From positions 2,728,001 through 2,792,000 of the forward strand of contig OY970337.1 in the NCBI GenBank assembly GCA_963717475.1: DNA of 64,000 bases, written 5' to 3'. The first letter of the stretch is position 1, and the number at the start of each line of letters is the position of its first letter. The DNA comes from AC-32 sp963717475 (GTDB lineage: Bacteria; Actinomycetota; Thermoleophilia; Gaiellales; Gaiellaceae). Below, one piece after another: positions 9,901 to 17,472 of this stretch. The notes beneath the pieces are model-generated. The model had not been told where the DNA came from. It saw only the letters and a program-made list of their open reading frames with translations, and did not search any database. Both the position numbers and the translations under genes were made by a program.

Positions 9901-9970
9901 CGCGCTCCAGCTCGGGGCGCTCGCGGCCGCTGCGGGCGCTGCCGTTCTCGCGGCGAAGACCTTGCGCTGA
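6923..9970 (+). CDS. FAD- and Fe-S-binding 2-hydroxyacid dehydrogenase (YdiJ-like fusion)
   Basis: A 1015-residue protein. The start is the GTG at 6923 because it overlaps the upstream stop and begins just before the FAD domain. Residues about 60-270 form a FAD-binding-4 domain (SRGGGTGLAGQ, FGGMIASNSCG). About 300-540 is the FAD-linked oxidase C domain, ending GSISGEHGDGQSRG. A ferredoxin-like part follows (RCVGIGKC and CLSCKGCTNDCP, about 570-660), then two CCG-type cysteine domains (LCCGRPLYDYG and SGCCGMAGGWGYE). Length and order match E. coli YdiJ, a D-2-hydroxyglutarate dehydrogenase, and the GlcD-GlcF fusions. A hydrophobic C-terminal stretch (about 993-1013) may anchor it to the membrane. 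Electrons presumably go to the quinone pool. Confidence 0.92.
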   Translation: MNVPAKTRPETRMRPVAGGEVDVHSLEQALRRSIEGEVRFSPGDRGLYSATGANYRQLPIGVVIPRSADDVVATIAACREHGAPILSRGGGTGLAGQTTNVAVVMDFSKYLNRIVEIDAERKLARVEPGLILDHLRRAAEKEHQLTFGPDPSTHEYCTFGGMIASNSCGVRSVMAQFYGPGPRTSDNVHELDYVLYDGRRLTAREGTSGDEEIDRKLMDLRDRYADLIRARYPNIPRRVSGYNLDDLLPEKGFHVARALAGTESTCVTYLEATVHLLHSPPVRSLVVIGYDSAASAADHVMDVLEHKPLGLEGVDEQLIVDMTMLGKHREDLSKLPDGRGWLLVEFGGETKEEADEKAHALMADLEKSKDPPKGMKLYDDPPAEQHVWEVREAGLGATAFLPGKPDTYEGWEDSAVPPERLGDYLRELGKLTDRYGYESALYGHYGQGCVHARWNFDLQTKEGIETYRRFVGEAADLVLSMGGSISGEHGDGQSRGELLPKMFGPELIEAFREFKSIWDPDWKMNPGKVVDPYRIVDNLRLGTDYAPPRVKTHFTFKHDNGSFAHATTRCVGIGKCRRTDSGSNVMCPSFMVTREEKHSTRGRAHLLWEMLNGEEIELWKDEDVFDALDLCLSCKGCTNDCPVNVDLPTLKAEFLSHYYSGKLRPRTAYAFGLIDQAARVASKVPGLVNFVTQTQPFATVAKAAMGVSQKRHIPPFASPTLKEWYAHRPHRNGGGRRVILWADTFTNFFHAEIGIAAVEALEDAGCNVVIPELHLCCGRPLYDYGMLDLARRYAQKVVRELRAEIRAGTPVVGIEPSCVAVFKDELKKLMTFDEDAERLSKQTFHFAEFLEKIEYEPPQLAGKALLHGHCHHKATGGISHEQKLLEQMGLDVEELNSGCCGMAGGWGYEPGHYDVSMACGERVLLPKVRDAAPETLVVSDGFSCRSQIEQGDTGRRGLHLAQVLKLARERGGIPAYPERDLYEPPKQAPKARRALQLGALAAAAGAAVLAAKTLR

Positions 9971-9979
9971 GCGGGTCGG

Positions 9980-10011
9980 GCGGCGGCCCCCGCCTGCGCA
10001 AGGGCCGCCGC
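9980..10011. terminator. GC-rich hairpin between convergent genes
   Basis: A perfect 10-bp stem (GCGGCGGCCC at 9980-9989 and GGGCCGCCGC at 10002-10011) encloses a 12-nt loop, 10 bases after the stop of the dehydrogenase gene and just before the convergent stop at 10023. There is no U tract on either strand, so it would be an atypical, bidirectional terminator. Confidence 0.55.
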
Positions 10012-10022
10012 GGTGGGAGAGA

Positions 10023-10712
10023 TCAGAAGCGGCTTGGGAACTGCTTGATGATCCCGGTGCTCAGCATGCCGGCCATCTGCAGGATCTCGGCGTGGACGCG
10101 GTCGTAGGCCTTGACGTCCGCGCTCCAGTTGCCTTGCAGCCGTGCGACCGCCTCGTCGGTGGTCAGTTGGAGGTGGCGCTTCATCATCGAGTCCATCTCC
10201 TTCAACGGCCAGTTGTGCGGGTTGGCCGTGCTCAGGAAGACCGCGATCTGGTGCGCGTTCGCGTACCACTTGGCGAGGTCGCGCTGGAGCTTGGCGTTGT
10301 CGCCGGCCTTCGCGTCCTGGAGCACCGGCACGGCCTCGAGGATGTGCGTCCGCAGCAGGCTCGTGAGCTTCTTGCCGGCGGCCGCTCCGTAGTACGGCTT
10401 GATCGCGTTGCCGATGTCGGCCTGGTTGCGGAGCAGCCGGCCCTCGGCAGTCTGGAGATCCGGGAGATTGGCCGCGAAGTCGACGATCACCATCCGCGTC
10501 CAGGTGATGTGGTCCTCCCAGAGCTTGTTCATGCCCAGGCGGAGCTTCACGGCCTTCGCCGAGGCGCCCGTCTTCGACATGGACATGTTCATGTTCATCT
10601 TCATCGGGTCGGCGCCGCTCGCGTGCCCCGCTGACAGCAGCAGCACGAGCGCGGCGCCGAGGGCGGCAAGTCCTCCGACAAGGGAGAGGCGTGCGCCGGA
10701 TCCGAACGACAT
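10023..10712 (-). CDS. Secreted protein with Met-rich N-terminus, unknown function
   Basis: A 229-residue protein with a clear signal peptide (hydrophobic residues 10-28, likely cleavage after ASG at 33). The mature N-terminus is Met-rich (PMKMNMNMSMSK, residues 36-47). A helical body follows with LWEDHITWTRMVIVDFAANLPD and repeated histidines (HILEA, HQIAVF, HNWPLKEMDSMMKRHL). I recognise related actinobacterial and firmicute proteins with an LWxxHxxWTR motif, but their function is not established. The Met and His content would suit Cu(I) handling; this is inference. It is divergent from the ECF sigma operon. Confidence 0.8.
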   Translation of the reverse strand: MSFGSGARLSLVGGLAALGAALVLLLSAGHASGADPMKMNMNMSMSKTGASAKAVKLRLGMNKLWEDHITWTRMVIVDFAANLPDLQTAEGRLLRNQADIGNAIKPYYGAAAGKKLTSLLRTHILEAVPVLQDAKAGDNAKLQRDLAKWYANAHQIAVFLSTANPHNWPLKEMDSMMKRHLQLTTDEAVARLQGNWSADVKAYDRVHAEILQMAGMLSTGIIKQFPSRF

Positions 10713-10749
10713 TGGGGTTCCTCCTCGCTAGACAGTTACTTCGGACTCC

Positions 10750-10809
10750 TTTGTGTCGGCGCGCGCTTCGGTCTTACGCCGGTAAGGACCGCGGGCCCGG
10801 TGACACAAA
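10750..10809. promoter_or_regulatory. Nested inverted repeats in the divergent intergenic region
   Basis: The outer arms TTTGTGTC (10750-10757) and GACACAAA (10802-10809) are perfect 8-bp inverted repeats. Nested within are GGTCTTAC (10770-10777) and GTAAGGACC (10782-10790), complementary except for one bulged base. The outer right arm ends seven bases before the GTG start of the first gene of the sigma operon. This could be a dual operator or a 5'-leader structure; no regulator is known. Confidence 0.5.
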
Positions 10810-10815
10810 CGAGTC

Positions 10816-11028
10816 GTGAGAGCAGAGATGACCGTTGATTCGGAGCAGCACGAAGTTCTCGTCTGGAGGCAGGCGCAACTGGTCGAGGCGGGCTTTCCCG
10901 CGCCGCTCGCGCACGCGCTGGCCGCCGACGGGCACTACGACCTGCACGCCCTGATCGAGCTCGTGGAGCGCGGTTGCGCGCCGGAGCTGGCGGCGCGAAT
11001 CTTCGCGCCGCTCGAGGAGGCCGCGTGA
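10816..11028 (+). CDS. Small conserved-looking protein in ECF sigma operon
   Basis: A 70-residue acidic protein from GTG 10816; ATG 10828 is an alternative start that gives 66 residues. It reads as two or three amphipathic helices (QAQLVEAGFPAPLAHALAADGHYDLHALIELVERGCAPELAARIFAPL). There is no signal peptide, membrane segment or metal motif. Its stop overlaps the sigma factor start (GTGA), so the two are co-translated. Function is unknown; such short helical proteins often accompany regulators in actinobacteria. Confidence 0.75.
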   Translation: MRAEMTVDSEQHEVLVWRQAQLVEAGFPAPLAHALAADGHYDLHALIELVERGCAPELAARIFAPLEEAA

Positions 11029-11699
11029 GAGCCGCTACCGTTGAGCGCGCCGTGGAATCCCCGGTCGATCTGCAGGCCCCGACCCCCGACACGGAGTCGC
11101 GCGAGTGGCTCGAGGGCCTGCGCGCGGAGGACCCGGCAGCCGTCGCACGCCTACACGCGCTGCTCGTCCGGGCCGCGCGCTTCGAGGTCGCCCGCCGCCG
11201 CCCGACCCTCCCGCACCTGCGCGGGAACGAGTTGGACGAGATCGCGCTGGAGGCGGCCGACGATGCGCTGATGAGCGTGCTCCGGCGGCTCGGCGACTTT
11301 CGCGGCGCGAGCCGCTTCACGACCTGGGCCTACAAGTTCGCGCTGCTCGAAGCCGCGGTGAAGCTGCGCAAGCGCGCCTGGCAGGGCCGGGAGATCCCGC
11401 TCGAGCCGGAGACGTGGAACCTGTTCACGAGCAGCGGGCTCGAGCCCGACGCCGAGGCCGAGCAGGGCGAGCTGCTGTCGACGCTGCAGCGGGCGATCGC
11501 CGAGGCGCTTACGCCGCACCAGCGCAAGGTGCTCGTTGCGCTCGCGCTCAACGGCGTCCCGATCGACGTGCTCGCGGAGCGGCTCTCGACGACGCGTGGC
11601 GCGCTCTACAAGACGCTCCACGACGCGAGGCGCAAGCTCCGCAAGTACCTGGAAGAGACCGGGCTGCCGCTCGAGTCATGGCTGGAGGAGGACAGATGA
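11025..11699 (+). CDS. ECF-type RNA polymerase sigma factor
   Basis: A 224-residue protein from a GTG that overlaps the upstream stop. Region 2 is seen at about residues 55-125 (LRGNELDEIALEAADDALMSVL, then FRGASRFTTWAYKFALLEAAVKLRKRAW). Region 4 is at about 155-210 (LTPHQRKVLVALALNGVPIDVLAERLSTTRGALYKTLHDARRKLRKYL), a helix-turn-helix for the -35 element. There is no region 1 or 3 and no extra C-terminal domain. The next gene is a small zinc-binding anti-sigma candidate overlapping by four bases, the usual partner arrangement. Confidence 0.92.
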   Translation: MRAATVERAVESPVDLQAPTPDTESREWLEGLRAEDPAAVARLHALLVRAARFEVARRRPTLPHLRGNELDEIALEAADDALMSVLRRLGDFRGASRFTTWAYKFALLEAAVKLRKRAWQGREIPLEPETWNLFTSSGLEPDAEAEQGELLSTLQRAIAEALTPHQRKVLVALALNGVPIDVLAERLSTTRGALYKTLHDARRKLRKYLEETGLPLESWLEEDR

Positions 11700-11929
11700 A
11701 GCGACCCGAGCTGAAGCAGGCTCTCGGCCGGCTACTTGGGCCGGGCGAGCCGGAGGTCGGCTGCGACGAGTGCTTCGAGCTGCTCGACGAGTACGTCGAG
11801 CACGAGGTGGCCGGCCGCGACGCCGACGCCGCGCTGCCGGGCTTGCAGGCCCACCTCGCGGGCTGCCCCGCCTGCCGCGAGGAGCACGAGAGCCTGCGCG
11901 CGCTCGTCGGCGGCGAGCAGGCGCTCTAG
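11696..11929 (+). CDS. Zinc-finger (ZAS-like) anti-sigma factor
   Basis: A 77-residue soluble protein with Cys23 and Cys26 (CDEC), His36, and the H-x3-C-x2-C motif HLAGCPAC (His53, Cys57, Cys60). This is the zinc-associated anti-sigma signature. It lacks a membrane segment, so it is a cytoplasmic ZAS protein, as in redox-sensing pairs such as RsrA, but the redox role is inference. Its ATG overlaps the sigma factor stop. Its stop codon overlaps the stop of the convergent acetyltransferase gene by four bases (CTAG). Confidence 0.85.
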   Translation: MKRPELKQALGRLLGPGEPEVGCDECFELLDEYVEHEVAGRDADAALPGLQAHLAGCPACREEHESLRALVGGEQAL

Positions 11930-12945
11930 GGCGGCGAGAGCAGCCGCTCCTCGTCCAGGCGCACGGGGCTGCGGACGGCGACCGAGATCTCGCCCTTGGG
12001 CGTCCACGGTCGCAACGGGAAGACCTTCCGCAGGGGTCCGCGAGTGTCGAACTGCGTGCCGATCACGTTCCCGGTTGCGGTGGAGAGCGAGCCCGCGTGT
12101 CTCCAGAGGTCCTGGGCGACCTGGTCGTTGGCGAACCACACCCGGGAGAGCCCGTTCGAGCGCAGCTCGCGGTCGCGCGGGATGACGCGCAGGAGGAGGT
12201 TCAGCGCCCGGATGGTGATCGGAACGTGCTCGAAGACGAGCGACGCCAGCCGCCCGCCTTCCTGCAGCTGGTAGCCCCCCACCAGGCGACCGTCCTCGAC
12301 CGCGACGACGTAACGCTGGAACCGCTCGCCCGCCAGTGTTCGTTCCGCGCGCTCGCGGAGCGACGTCCCGGTCTCCGGGGTGCGGAGGTTCCAGCCGTCC
12401 TCGAATCGCGCGAGGCCTGCCGCGGCCTCGTCCCATTCGGCGTCGTCGCGCGGCTCGCGGAACTCGAGGGCCGAGCGGGGCGGGCGGCCGGAGGCTCGAA
12501 AGCCTGTCAGGACCAGCTTGCCGTAGATCTGGGTCGCCCACTTTCTCGCGTTCGCGATCGAGCCCTCGTTGCCGTGTTGGATCGCGGCGACGACGACCGT
12601 TTCGGGCGTCACGCGCTCGAGGCGCCATTCCGTCAGCGCCGTCGCCACGCCGCGGCGGCGGTGGTCGGGGTGGACCATCAGGCTGCTCAGGACGGCGCCC
12701 GGATAGGCCTTGCCCTCGACCTCGGTATCGCCGTGGATGATCTGCCCGCCGCCGATCAGCCGGCCTTCGCTCTCGGCCACCACCCATTCCAGCTCGGGCA
12801 TGAGCTCGGCGAAGGCCTCGACGGGATTGCGGAGATAGCGCGGCTTGACCGGGATGCGGCCGGTGTCGGCCGTTACCGCCGCCAACGCCGCGATCTGCTC
12901 GAAGTCGTCCGCGCGGGCGGTCCGGAGGACGAAATCGCCGGCCAT
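11926..12945 (-). CDS. GNAT family N-acetyltransferase
   Basis: A 339-residue protein. The N-terminal GNAT domain shows the acetyl-CoA binding segment LSSLMVHPDHRRRGVATALTEWRLER (about residues 87-112). A second, more divergent acetyltransferase-like half follows (VVAVEDGRLVGGYQLQEGGRL, then LWRHAGSLSTATGNVIG). Two-domain organisation and length resemble Eis-like aminoglycoside or protein acetyltransferases, but the substrate is unknown. It is convergent with the anti-sigma gene and head-to-head with the serine hydrolase gene that follows. Confidence 0.85.
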   Translation of the reverse strand: MAGDFVLRTARADDFEQIAALAAVTADTGRIPVKPRYLRNPVEAFAELMPELEWVVAESEGRLIGGGQIIHGDTEVEGKAYPGAVLSSLMVHPDHRRRGVATALTEWRLERVTPETVVVAAIQHGNEGSIANARKWATQIYGKLVLTGFRASGRPPRSALEFREPRDDAEWDEAAAGLARFEDGWNLRTPETGTSLRERAERTLAGERFQRYVVAVEDGRLVGGYQLQEGGRLASLVFEHVPITIRALNLLLRVIPRDRELRSNGLSRVWFANDQVAQDLWRHAGSLSTATGNVIGTQFDTRGPLRKVFPLRPWTPKGEISVAVRSPVRLDEERLLSPP

Positions 12946-12964
12946 CGACCTATGCTACGCCGCC

Positions 12965-14020
12965 CTGAACGACCTCCAGGAACTGATCGACGCTGCGGTT
13001 GCCGACGGCGCCGCGCCGGGAGCGGCCGCGCTCGTGTCCCGCGCCGACGCGGTCGAGGTCGCGAGCGCAGGCGAGCTCGAGGCGGACTCGATCGTCCGGA
13101 TCGCCTCGCTGACGAAGCCGATCACCGCGGCCGCGGTCATGCTGCTCGTCGACGACGGCGTCATCGCCCTCGACGATCCGGTCGAGCGCCGGCTCCCCGA
13201 GCTCGCGTCTCCGAAGGTCGTGCGCACCCCGCAGAGCCCGGTCGACGACGTCGTCCCGGCCGAGCGCCCGATCACGGTCGAGGACGTGCTCACGTCGCGG
13301 GCCGGCTGGGGCTTCCCGGACGATTTCACGCTTCCGGCGGTCACCGAGCTCTTCGCCAAGGTGCCGGTGTTCGGGCCGCGGAAGACCCCGGACGAGTGGC
13401 TGGCCACGCTCGCCGAGGTGCCGATGCTGCGCCAGCCCGGCGAGGCGTGGCTCTACAACACGTGCTCCGACATCCAGGGCGTGCTGGTCGCGCGAGCGTG
13501 CGGGGGGACGCTGCCGGACTTCCTCGCCGAGCGCATCTTCGAGCCGCTCGGGATGGTGGACACGGGCTTCTACGTGCCGGCGGAGAAGCTCGACCGGCTG
13601 CCTCCGTACCACTTCTCGCCCGAGATGCCGATCGACGACGAGCTCTGGAAGGCGCCGCCGATGTTCCCCTCGGGCTCGGGCGGCCTCGTCTCGACGCTTG
13701 CCGACTGGCACCGCTTCGGGGCGAGCCTGCTCTCCGGTGGGCTGCTCTCGCCGGAGTCGACGCGCCTGCTGATGACCGACCACCTGACGCAGGAACAGCG
13801 CGACGCTTCGACGCTCTTCCTCGAGGGCCAGGGCTGGGGCTTCGGCGGTTCGGTCGCGCCCGACGGCCGCTACGGCTGGGTCGGCGGCACGGGCACGAGC
13901 GCGCACGCCGTGCAGTCGACCCGAACCGTCGGGATCCTCTTCACCCAGGTGCAGATGGCCGGCCCGACGCCCGTGCCGCTCATGCGTGAGTTCTGGCAGT
14001 ACGCGTTCGGCTCGTCGTAG
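12965..14020 (+). CDS. Serine hydrolase, beta-lactamase/esterase family (start uncertain)
   Basis: The protein has the SxxK motif in RIASLTKPITAA, the YxN equivalent in WLYNTCSDIQG, and a C-terminal WVGGTGTSAH in place of KTG, as in class C beta-lactamase-like esterases and EstB. It has no signal peptide, so a cytoplasmic esterase or peptidase is more likely than a true lactamase. No ATG, GTG or TTG lies at the expected N-terminus. A CTG at 12965 is in frame; ATG 12952 is one base out of frame, so a small indel is possible. Upstream in-frame ATGs would run through the divergent gene. Total length is about 351 residues. Confidence 0.82.
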   Translation: MNDLQELIDAAVADGAAPGAAALVSRADAVEVASAGELEADSIVRIASLTKPITAAAVMLLVDDGVIALDDPVERRLPELASPKVVRTPQSPVDDVVPAERPITVEDVLTSRAGWGFPDDFTLPAVTELFAKVPVFGPRKTPDEWLATLAEVPMLRQPGEAWLYNTCSDIQGVLVARACGGTLPDFLAERIFEPLGMVDTGFYVPAEKLDRLPPYHFSPEMPIDDELWKAPPMFPSGSGGLVSTLADWHRFGASLLSGGLLSPESTRLLMTDHLTQEQRDASTLFLEGQGWGFGGSVAPDGRYGWVGGTGTSAHAVQSTRTVGILFTQVQMAGPTPVPLMREFWQYAFGSS

Positions 14021-14088
14021 AGAGTCGCCCAGTCGCAAGTAAGGGACCCCCGCCACAGCCGGCTGAGCTAGACGTCGCCACTCGATTT

Positions 14089-14108
14089 ATGCAACAATAG
14101 TGTTGCAT
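14089..14108. promoter_or_regulatory. Perfect palindromic operator over the tetR start codon
   Basis: ATGCAACA (14089-14096) and TGTTGCAT (14101-14108) are perfect 8-bp inverted arms around ATAG. The right arm contains the first two bases of the ATG at 14107. Spacing and symmetry are typical of a TetR dimer site, and the position implies autorepression of the TetR-HIT-permease operon. Confidence 0.75.
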
Positions 14109-14694
14109 GACAGAAGCAGTGGCGATTCGAGCTAGACGAGCGCGTTCGCAACGCCGCGATCCAGGTGCTGGGCGAGCACGGCTGGGACGGCCTGACCCTC
14201 GAGCGCGTTGCCGAGGCCTCGGGCCGGGCGCGCTCGACGCTCTGGCGCCAGGGGCTCGGCCGGGAGGCTCTCGTCGAGGCCCTCCTCGGCGCGCTCGCCG
14301 ACGACTTCCGCTCGACGATGTACCCGGTCCTGACCGTCCGGGGCTCGGGCCGCGACCGGTTCGCACGCGGGCTCGAGGCGCTGTGCGAGGTCATCGAGCG
14401 CCACCTGCCGCTGCTCCTCGCCACGGACGAGGCCTTCCACCAGGCAGCGCCCGGCGGGCCCGCGTCGTACCTCGACCCGTTCGTCCATTTTCTCCGCGAG
14501 GGCGCGCAGGACGGATCGCTCCCGCTGGGCGACGAGGACCCCACGGACACCGCCGACCTCGCGTTCAACGCCGTCGCGTGGACTATGCGCACCTGCGCGG
14601 CAGGCACGGCTGGCCGGCGGAGAAGGCGCGGGCGCGGGTCGTCGGGCTCGTCCTGGACGGAATCGCCGACCCCCAAGAGAAGGAGGAGAGATGA
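14107..14694 (+). pseudogene. TetR family regulator, two frame changes
   Basis: The DNA-binding domain reads in a different frame from the start: MTE from ATG 14107, then after one extra base near 14116 QWRFELDERVRNAAIQVLGEHGWDGLTLERVAEASGRARSTLWRQ, the usual TetR helix-turn-helix. The ligand domain continues to LAFNAV near 14575. The C-terminus VDYAHLRGRHGWPAEKARARVVGLVLDGI then reads in the first frame to the stop at 14694. The two shifts cancel, so start and stop share a frame. This is either a sequence error or an inactive gene. Its own palindromic site overlaps the start codon, and the HIT-like gene follows directly (ATGA overlap). Confidence 0.8.
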
Positions 14695-15195
14695 GCACCA
14701 TGACCCTGCCCTACCGCGAGCCGCTCGTCCCGCGCGACCCCGGCGAGCGCCAGATCCCGGAGCCGCCGCGGCGCGGCGAGGAAGGCGGGCCGCCCTGCGG
14801 CATCTGCTCGGGCAAGACGACCCCGGCCGTCTGGTCGGACGACAACTGGACGCTGCACCCGCCGGTCGGCGGCAGCCTGCCGGGCTCGGTCTGGCTCGCA
14901 AGCCGCGTTCACGTCGACTCGTTCCGCGACCTGCCGCCCGACCTTGCGCGGGAATTCGGCGTCGTCGCGGCCCGGATCGAGAACGCGATCCTCTCGCTCG
15001 GCGAGGTCGGCTCGCGTCCACCTGTACCGCTGGGGCGACGGCGGCGCGCACTTCCACGTCTGGTTCCTGCCGCGCCCGCTCGGGATGCTCGAGGCTTCGG
15101 GGATGATGCTCCCGATCTGGGAAGACGCGCTCCCGAACGTCCCCGACGAGGAGCTCGCCGCAGCCGCCGAGCGGATCGCGGCCGCGATGGGATGA
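14691..15195 (+). pseudogene. HIT-superfamily protein, one frameshift
   Basis: The first ~105 residues (with CGIC near residue 36 and HPPVGGSLPGSVWLASR) read from ATG 14691 to about 15010. The remainder continues in another frame as RVHLYRWGDGGAHFHVWFLPRPLGMLEASGMMLPIWED to the stop at 15195. The HFHVWFLP segment is a histidine-triad-like motif with the third histidine replaced by Trp, close to GalT-like members. The reconstructed protein is about 167 residues. It probably binds or hydrolyses nucleotides; function is not known. The stop overlaps the permease start (ATGA). Confidence 0.72.
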
Positions 15196-16508
15196 CGCCC
15201 GGAACGCTCGCCCGAAGGCTGGGCACCGGAGACGCCGTCGTCATCGGGCTCGGCTCGATGGTCGGCGCCGGGATCTTCTCGGCGTTCGGCCCGGCAGCGG
15301 ACGCCGCGGGCAGCGCGCTCCTCGCCGGGCTCGCGCTCGCCGGCGGCATCGCCTACTGCAACGCCGTCGCCTCCGCGCAGCTCGCGGCGCAGTACCCGAC
15401 CTCGGGCGGGACGTACGTCTACGGGCGGGAGCGGCTCGGCGAGTGGTGGGGCTTCGCGGCCGGCTGGGCGTTCGTCGTCGGCAAGACGGCGTCGTGCGCC
15501 GCGATGGCGCTGACCTTCGCCGCGTACGCGGTCCCTTCCAGCACCTGGGTGCAGCGGCTGGTCGCCGTGGCGGCCGTCCTCGCGCTCACCGCCTTGAACT
15601 ACCGGGGCATCTCCCGCACCGCGCAGGCCACCCGGCTGCTGGTGGGCGTCTCCCTCGCCTGCCTGCTCGTCGCGATCTTCGCCATCGCCACGAGCGGTGA
15701 GACGGACGCGGGCCGGCTTGGCCACTGGCCGTCGCTCGGCGCCGGAGGGCTGCACGGCGTCCTGCAGGCCGCGGGCTTCCTCTTCTTCGCCTTCGCCGGG
15801 TACGCGCGCATCGCGACGATGGGGGAAGAGGTGCGCGACCCGGCGCGGACGATCCCGCGTGCGATCCCGATCGCCCTGGGGATCGCGCTCGCGCTCTACG
15901 TCGTGGTCGGCGTGGCGGCTCTGGCCGGCGCCGGGCCCGCCGCACTTGCCGCGAGCACGAAGCCGCTCGCCACCGCCGTGGACGCCGTCGGGTCCGGGTG
16001 GGCGTTGCCCTTCGTCCGGGTCGGCGCCGCGGTCGCGAGCCTCGGCGCGCTCCTTGCGCTGATCGCCGGAGTTGGGCGGACGAGCCTGGCGATGGCGCGC
16101 AACGGCGATCTGCCCCGCTTCCTCGACTCCGTGCACCCGCGCTACCGGGTGCCGGACCGCGCCGAGCTTGCCGTGGGCGTAGCCGTTGCCGTCGTCGTCG
16201 CCGCGAGCGGCCTCCGCAACGCCATCGCGTTCTCCTCGTTCGGCGTGCTCCTCTACTACGCGATCGCGAATGCGTCGGCGTTCACGCAGCCCGCGAAACG
16301 GCGGCGCTGGCCCAGGGCGCTCAACGTGATCGGGTGCATCGGCTGCGTCGTCCTGGTCGCCGCTCTTCCGCTGTCGGCGATCGCCGTCGGCTCGGCCGTG
16401 CTGGCGGTCGGGCTCGCGGGCCGGGCGGTCGTCACCGGCGGTAGCCTCGCGCCGTGGCGCCGCTCGTCCTCACCCGCTCGCAGATCCTCGCCTTCAGGCG
16501 ACGCGTAG
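15192..16508 (+). CDS. APC-family amino acid permease
   Basis: A 438-residue membrane protein with 11-12 hydrophobic segments. The first contains the APC signature VVIGLGSMVGAGIFSAFG (about residues 14-31). TM6 region FLFFAFAGYARIATMGEEVRDPARTIPRAI (about 195-224) is the highly conserved substrate-gate segment, with E in GEEV. It imports or exchanges amino acids or polyamines. ATG 15192 overlaps the HIT gene stop and is preferred over longer alternatives. The last ~55 bases overlap the next gene in another frame. Confidence 0.9.
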   Translation: MTPGTLARRLGTGDAVVIGLGSMVGAGIFSAFGPAADAAGSALLAGLALAGGIAYCNAVASAQLAAQYPTSGGTYVYGRERLGEWWGFAAGWAFVVGKTASCAAMALTFAAYAVPSSTWVQRLVAVAAVLALTALNYRGISRTAQATRLLVGVSLACLLVAIFAIATSGETDAGRLGHWPSLGAGGLHGVLQAAGFLFFAFAGYARIATMGEEVRDPARTIPRAIPIALGIALALYVVVGVAALAGAGPAALAASTKPLATAVDAVGSGWALPFVRVGAAVASLGALLALIAGVGRTSLAMARNGDLPRFLDSVHPRYRVPDRAELAVGVAVAVVVAASGLRNAIAFSSFGVLLYYAIANASAFTQPAKRRRWPRALNVIGCIGCVVLVAALPLSAIAVGSAVLAVGLAGRAVVTGGSLAPWRRSSSPARRSSPSGDA

Positions 16509-17463
16509 CGGCGCTCGACGAGCGGCTTCCGCCCGGCGCGGCCTCGCTCAGGCGCGCGGCCTGGGCGGGCCTCACGGACAGCATGCCCCGCGCCGCGCTG
16601 CTCTCCATCCACGCGCGCGTGCGCGGCACCAAGCCGTCGACCTGGGAGCATCCGTCGCTCGTCCAGGTCTGGGGGCCGCGCTTCAGCGTCTACGTCGTGC
16701 CGGCCCGCGACCACGCGATCTTCACGGTCGGCCGCTACCCGGACGACGCCCGCGGCCGCCGCGTCGCGGAGGAGATGGCCGAGCTGCTGCAGCGGCACCT
16801 CGGAGAAGAGCGGATGACCGACCGTGAGGCGGGACGGCGCGCAAACGTGGGGAACCGCATGCGCTACGCGACGACGACCGGCACCGTCCTGATCCGCTGG
16901 GAGGGCGCGCGGGCACCGGTCATCTGGACCGTGCCGCGGCCGGAGATCGACCCGCTCGAGGCCCGCCGCGAGCTCGCGCGGCGGTACCTCCACGTCTTCG
17001 GCCCCGCGACGGTCGCGGCGTTCGCCAGGTGGGCCGGGATCGGCGCCCGCGAGGCTGCGAGCGCGTTCGACGGGCTCAGCCGGTCGCTCGCGCCGGTGCG
17101 GACTCCGATCGGCGAAGCCCGGATCCTTGCGCGTGACGAGCAGGCCCTCCGCGAGCCCGCAGGCCCGCCCGCCGCAGCGCGCCTTCTTCCGAGCGGCGAC
17201 ACGTACTACCTGCTCCACGGAGCCGATCGCGAGCTTCTCGTCCCCGACCCGCTCAGCGCGCCGAGCTCTGGACGTCGCGTGTCTGGCCTGGCGCCGTCCT
17301 CGTCGCCGGCGACGTGGTCGGGACGTGGCGGCGTGACCAGGGAAAGCTGACCGTCCACGCATGGCGCCGGCTCTCCCGCGTCGAGCGCGGCGCGGTCGAG
17401 GCGGAGGCGGCGTCGCTGCCCTTGCCGGGAGTCCAGGGAGAGATCACCGTCCGCTGGGAGTGA
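16454..17463 (+). CDS. Winged-helix DNA-binding protein (HTH_42/AlkZ-like), frameshift near C-terminus
   Basis: The first 268 residues read intact: an N-terminal winged-helix region (LTRSQILAFRRR), PSLVQVWGPRFSVYVVPARDHAIFTVGR, and the second wing YLHVFGPATVAAFARWAGIGAREA. At about 17258 the frame changes, and the family C-terminus RAELWTSRVWPGAVLVAGDVVGTWRR continues to the stop at 17461-17463. Without the shift the protein would end at 17350. The family includes the AlkX/AlkZ DNA glycosylases for crosslinks, but many members are uncharacterised. It overlaps the permease 3' end. Confidence 0.8.
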
Positions 17464-17472
17464 GGCTTCGCT

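Noticed and set aside
7717..10107. Very long second frame (796 codons) inside the FAD/Fe-S dehydrogenase gene
   Set aside because: Arg/Ala-rich translation with no domains; the other frame has complete FAD and cysteine motifs.
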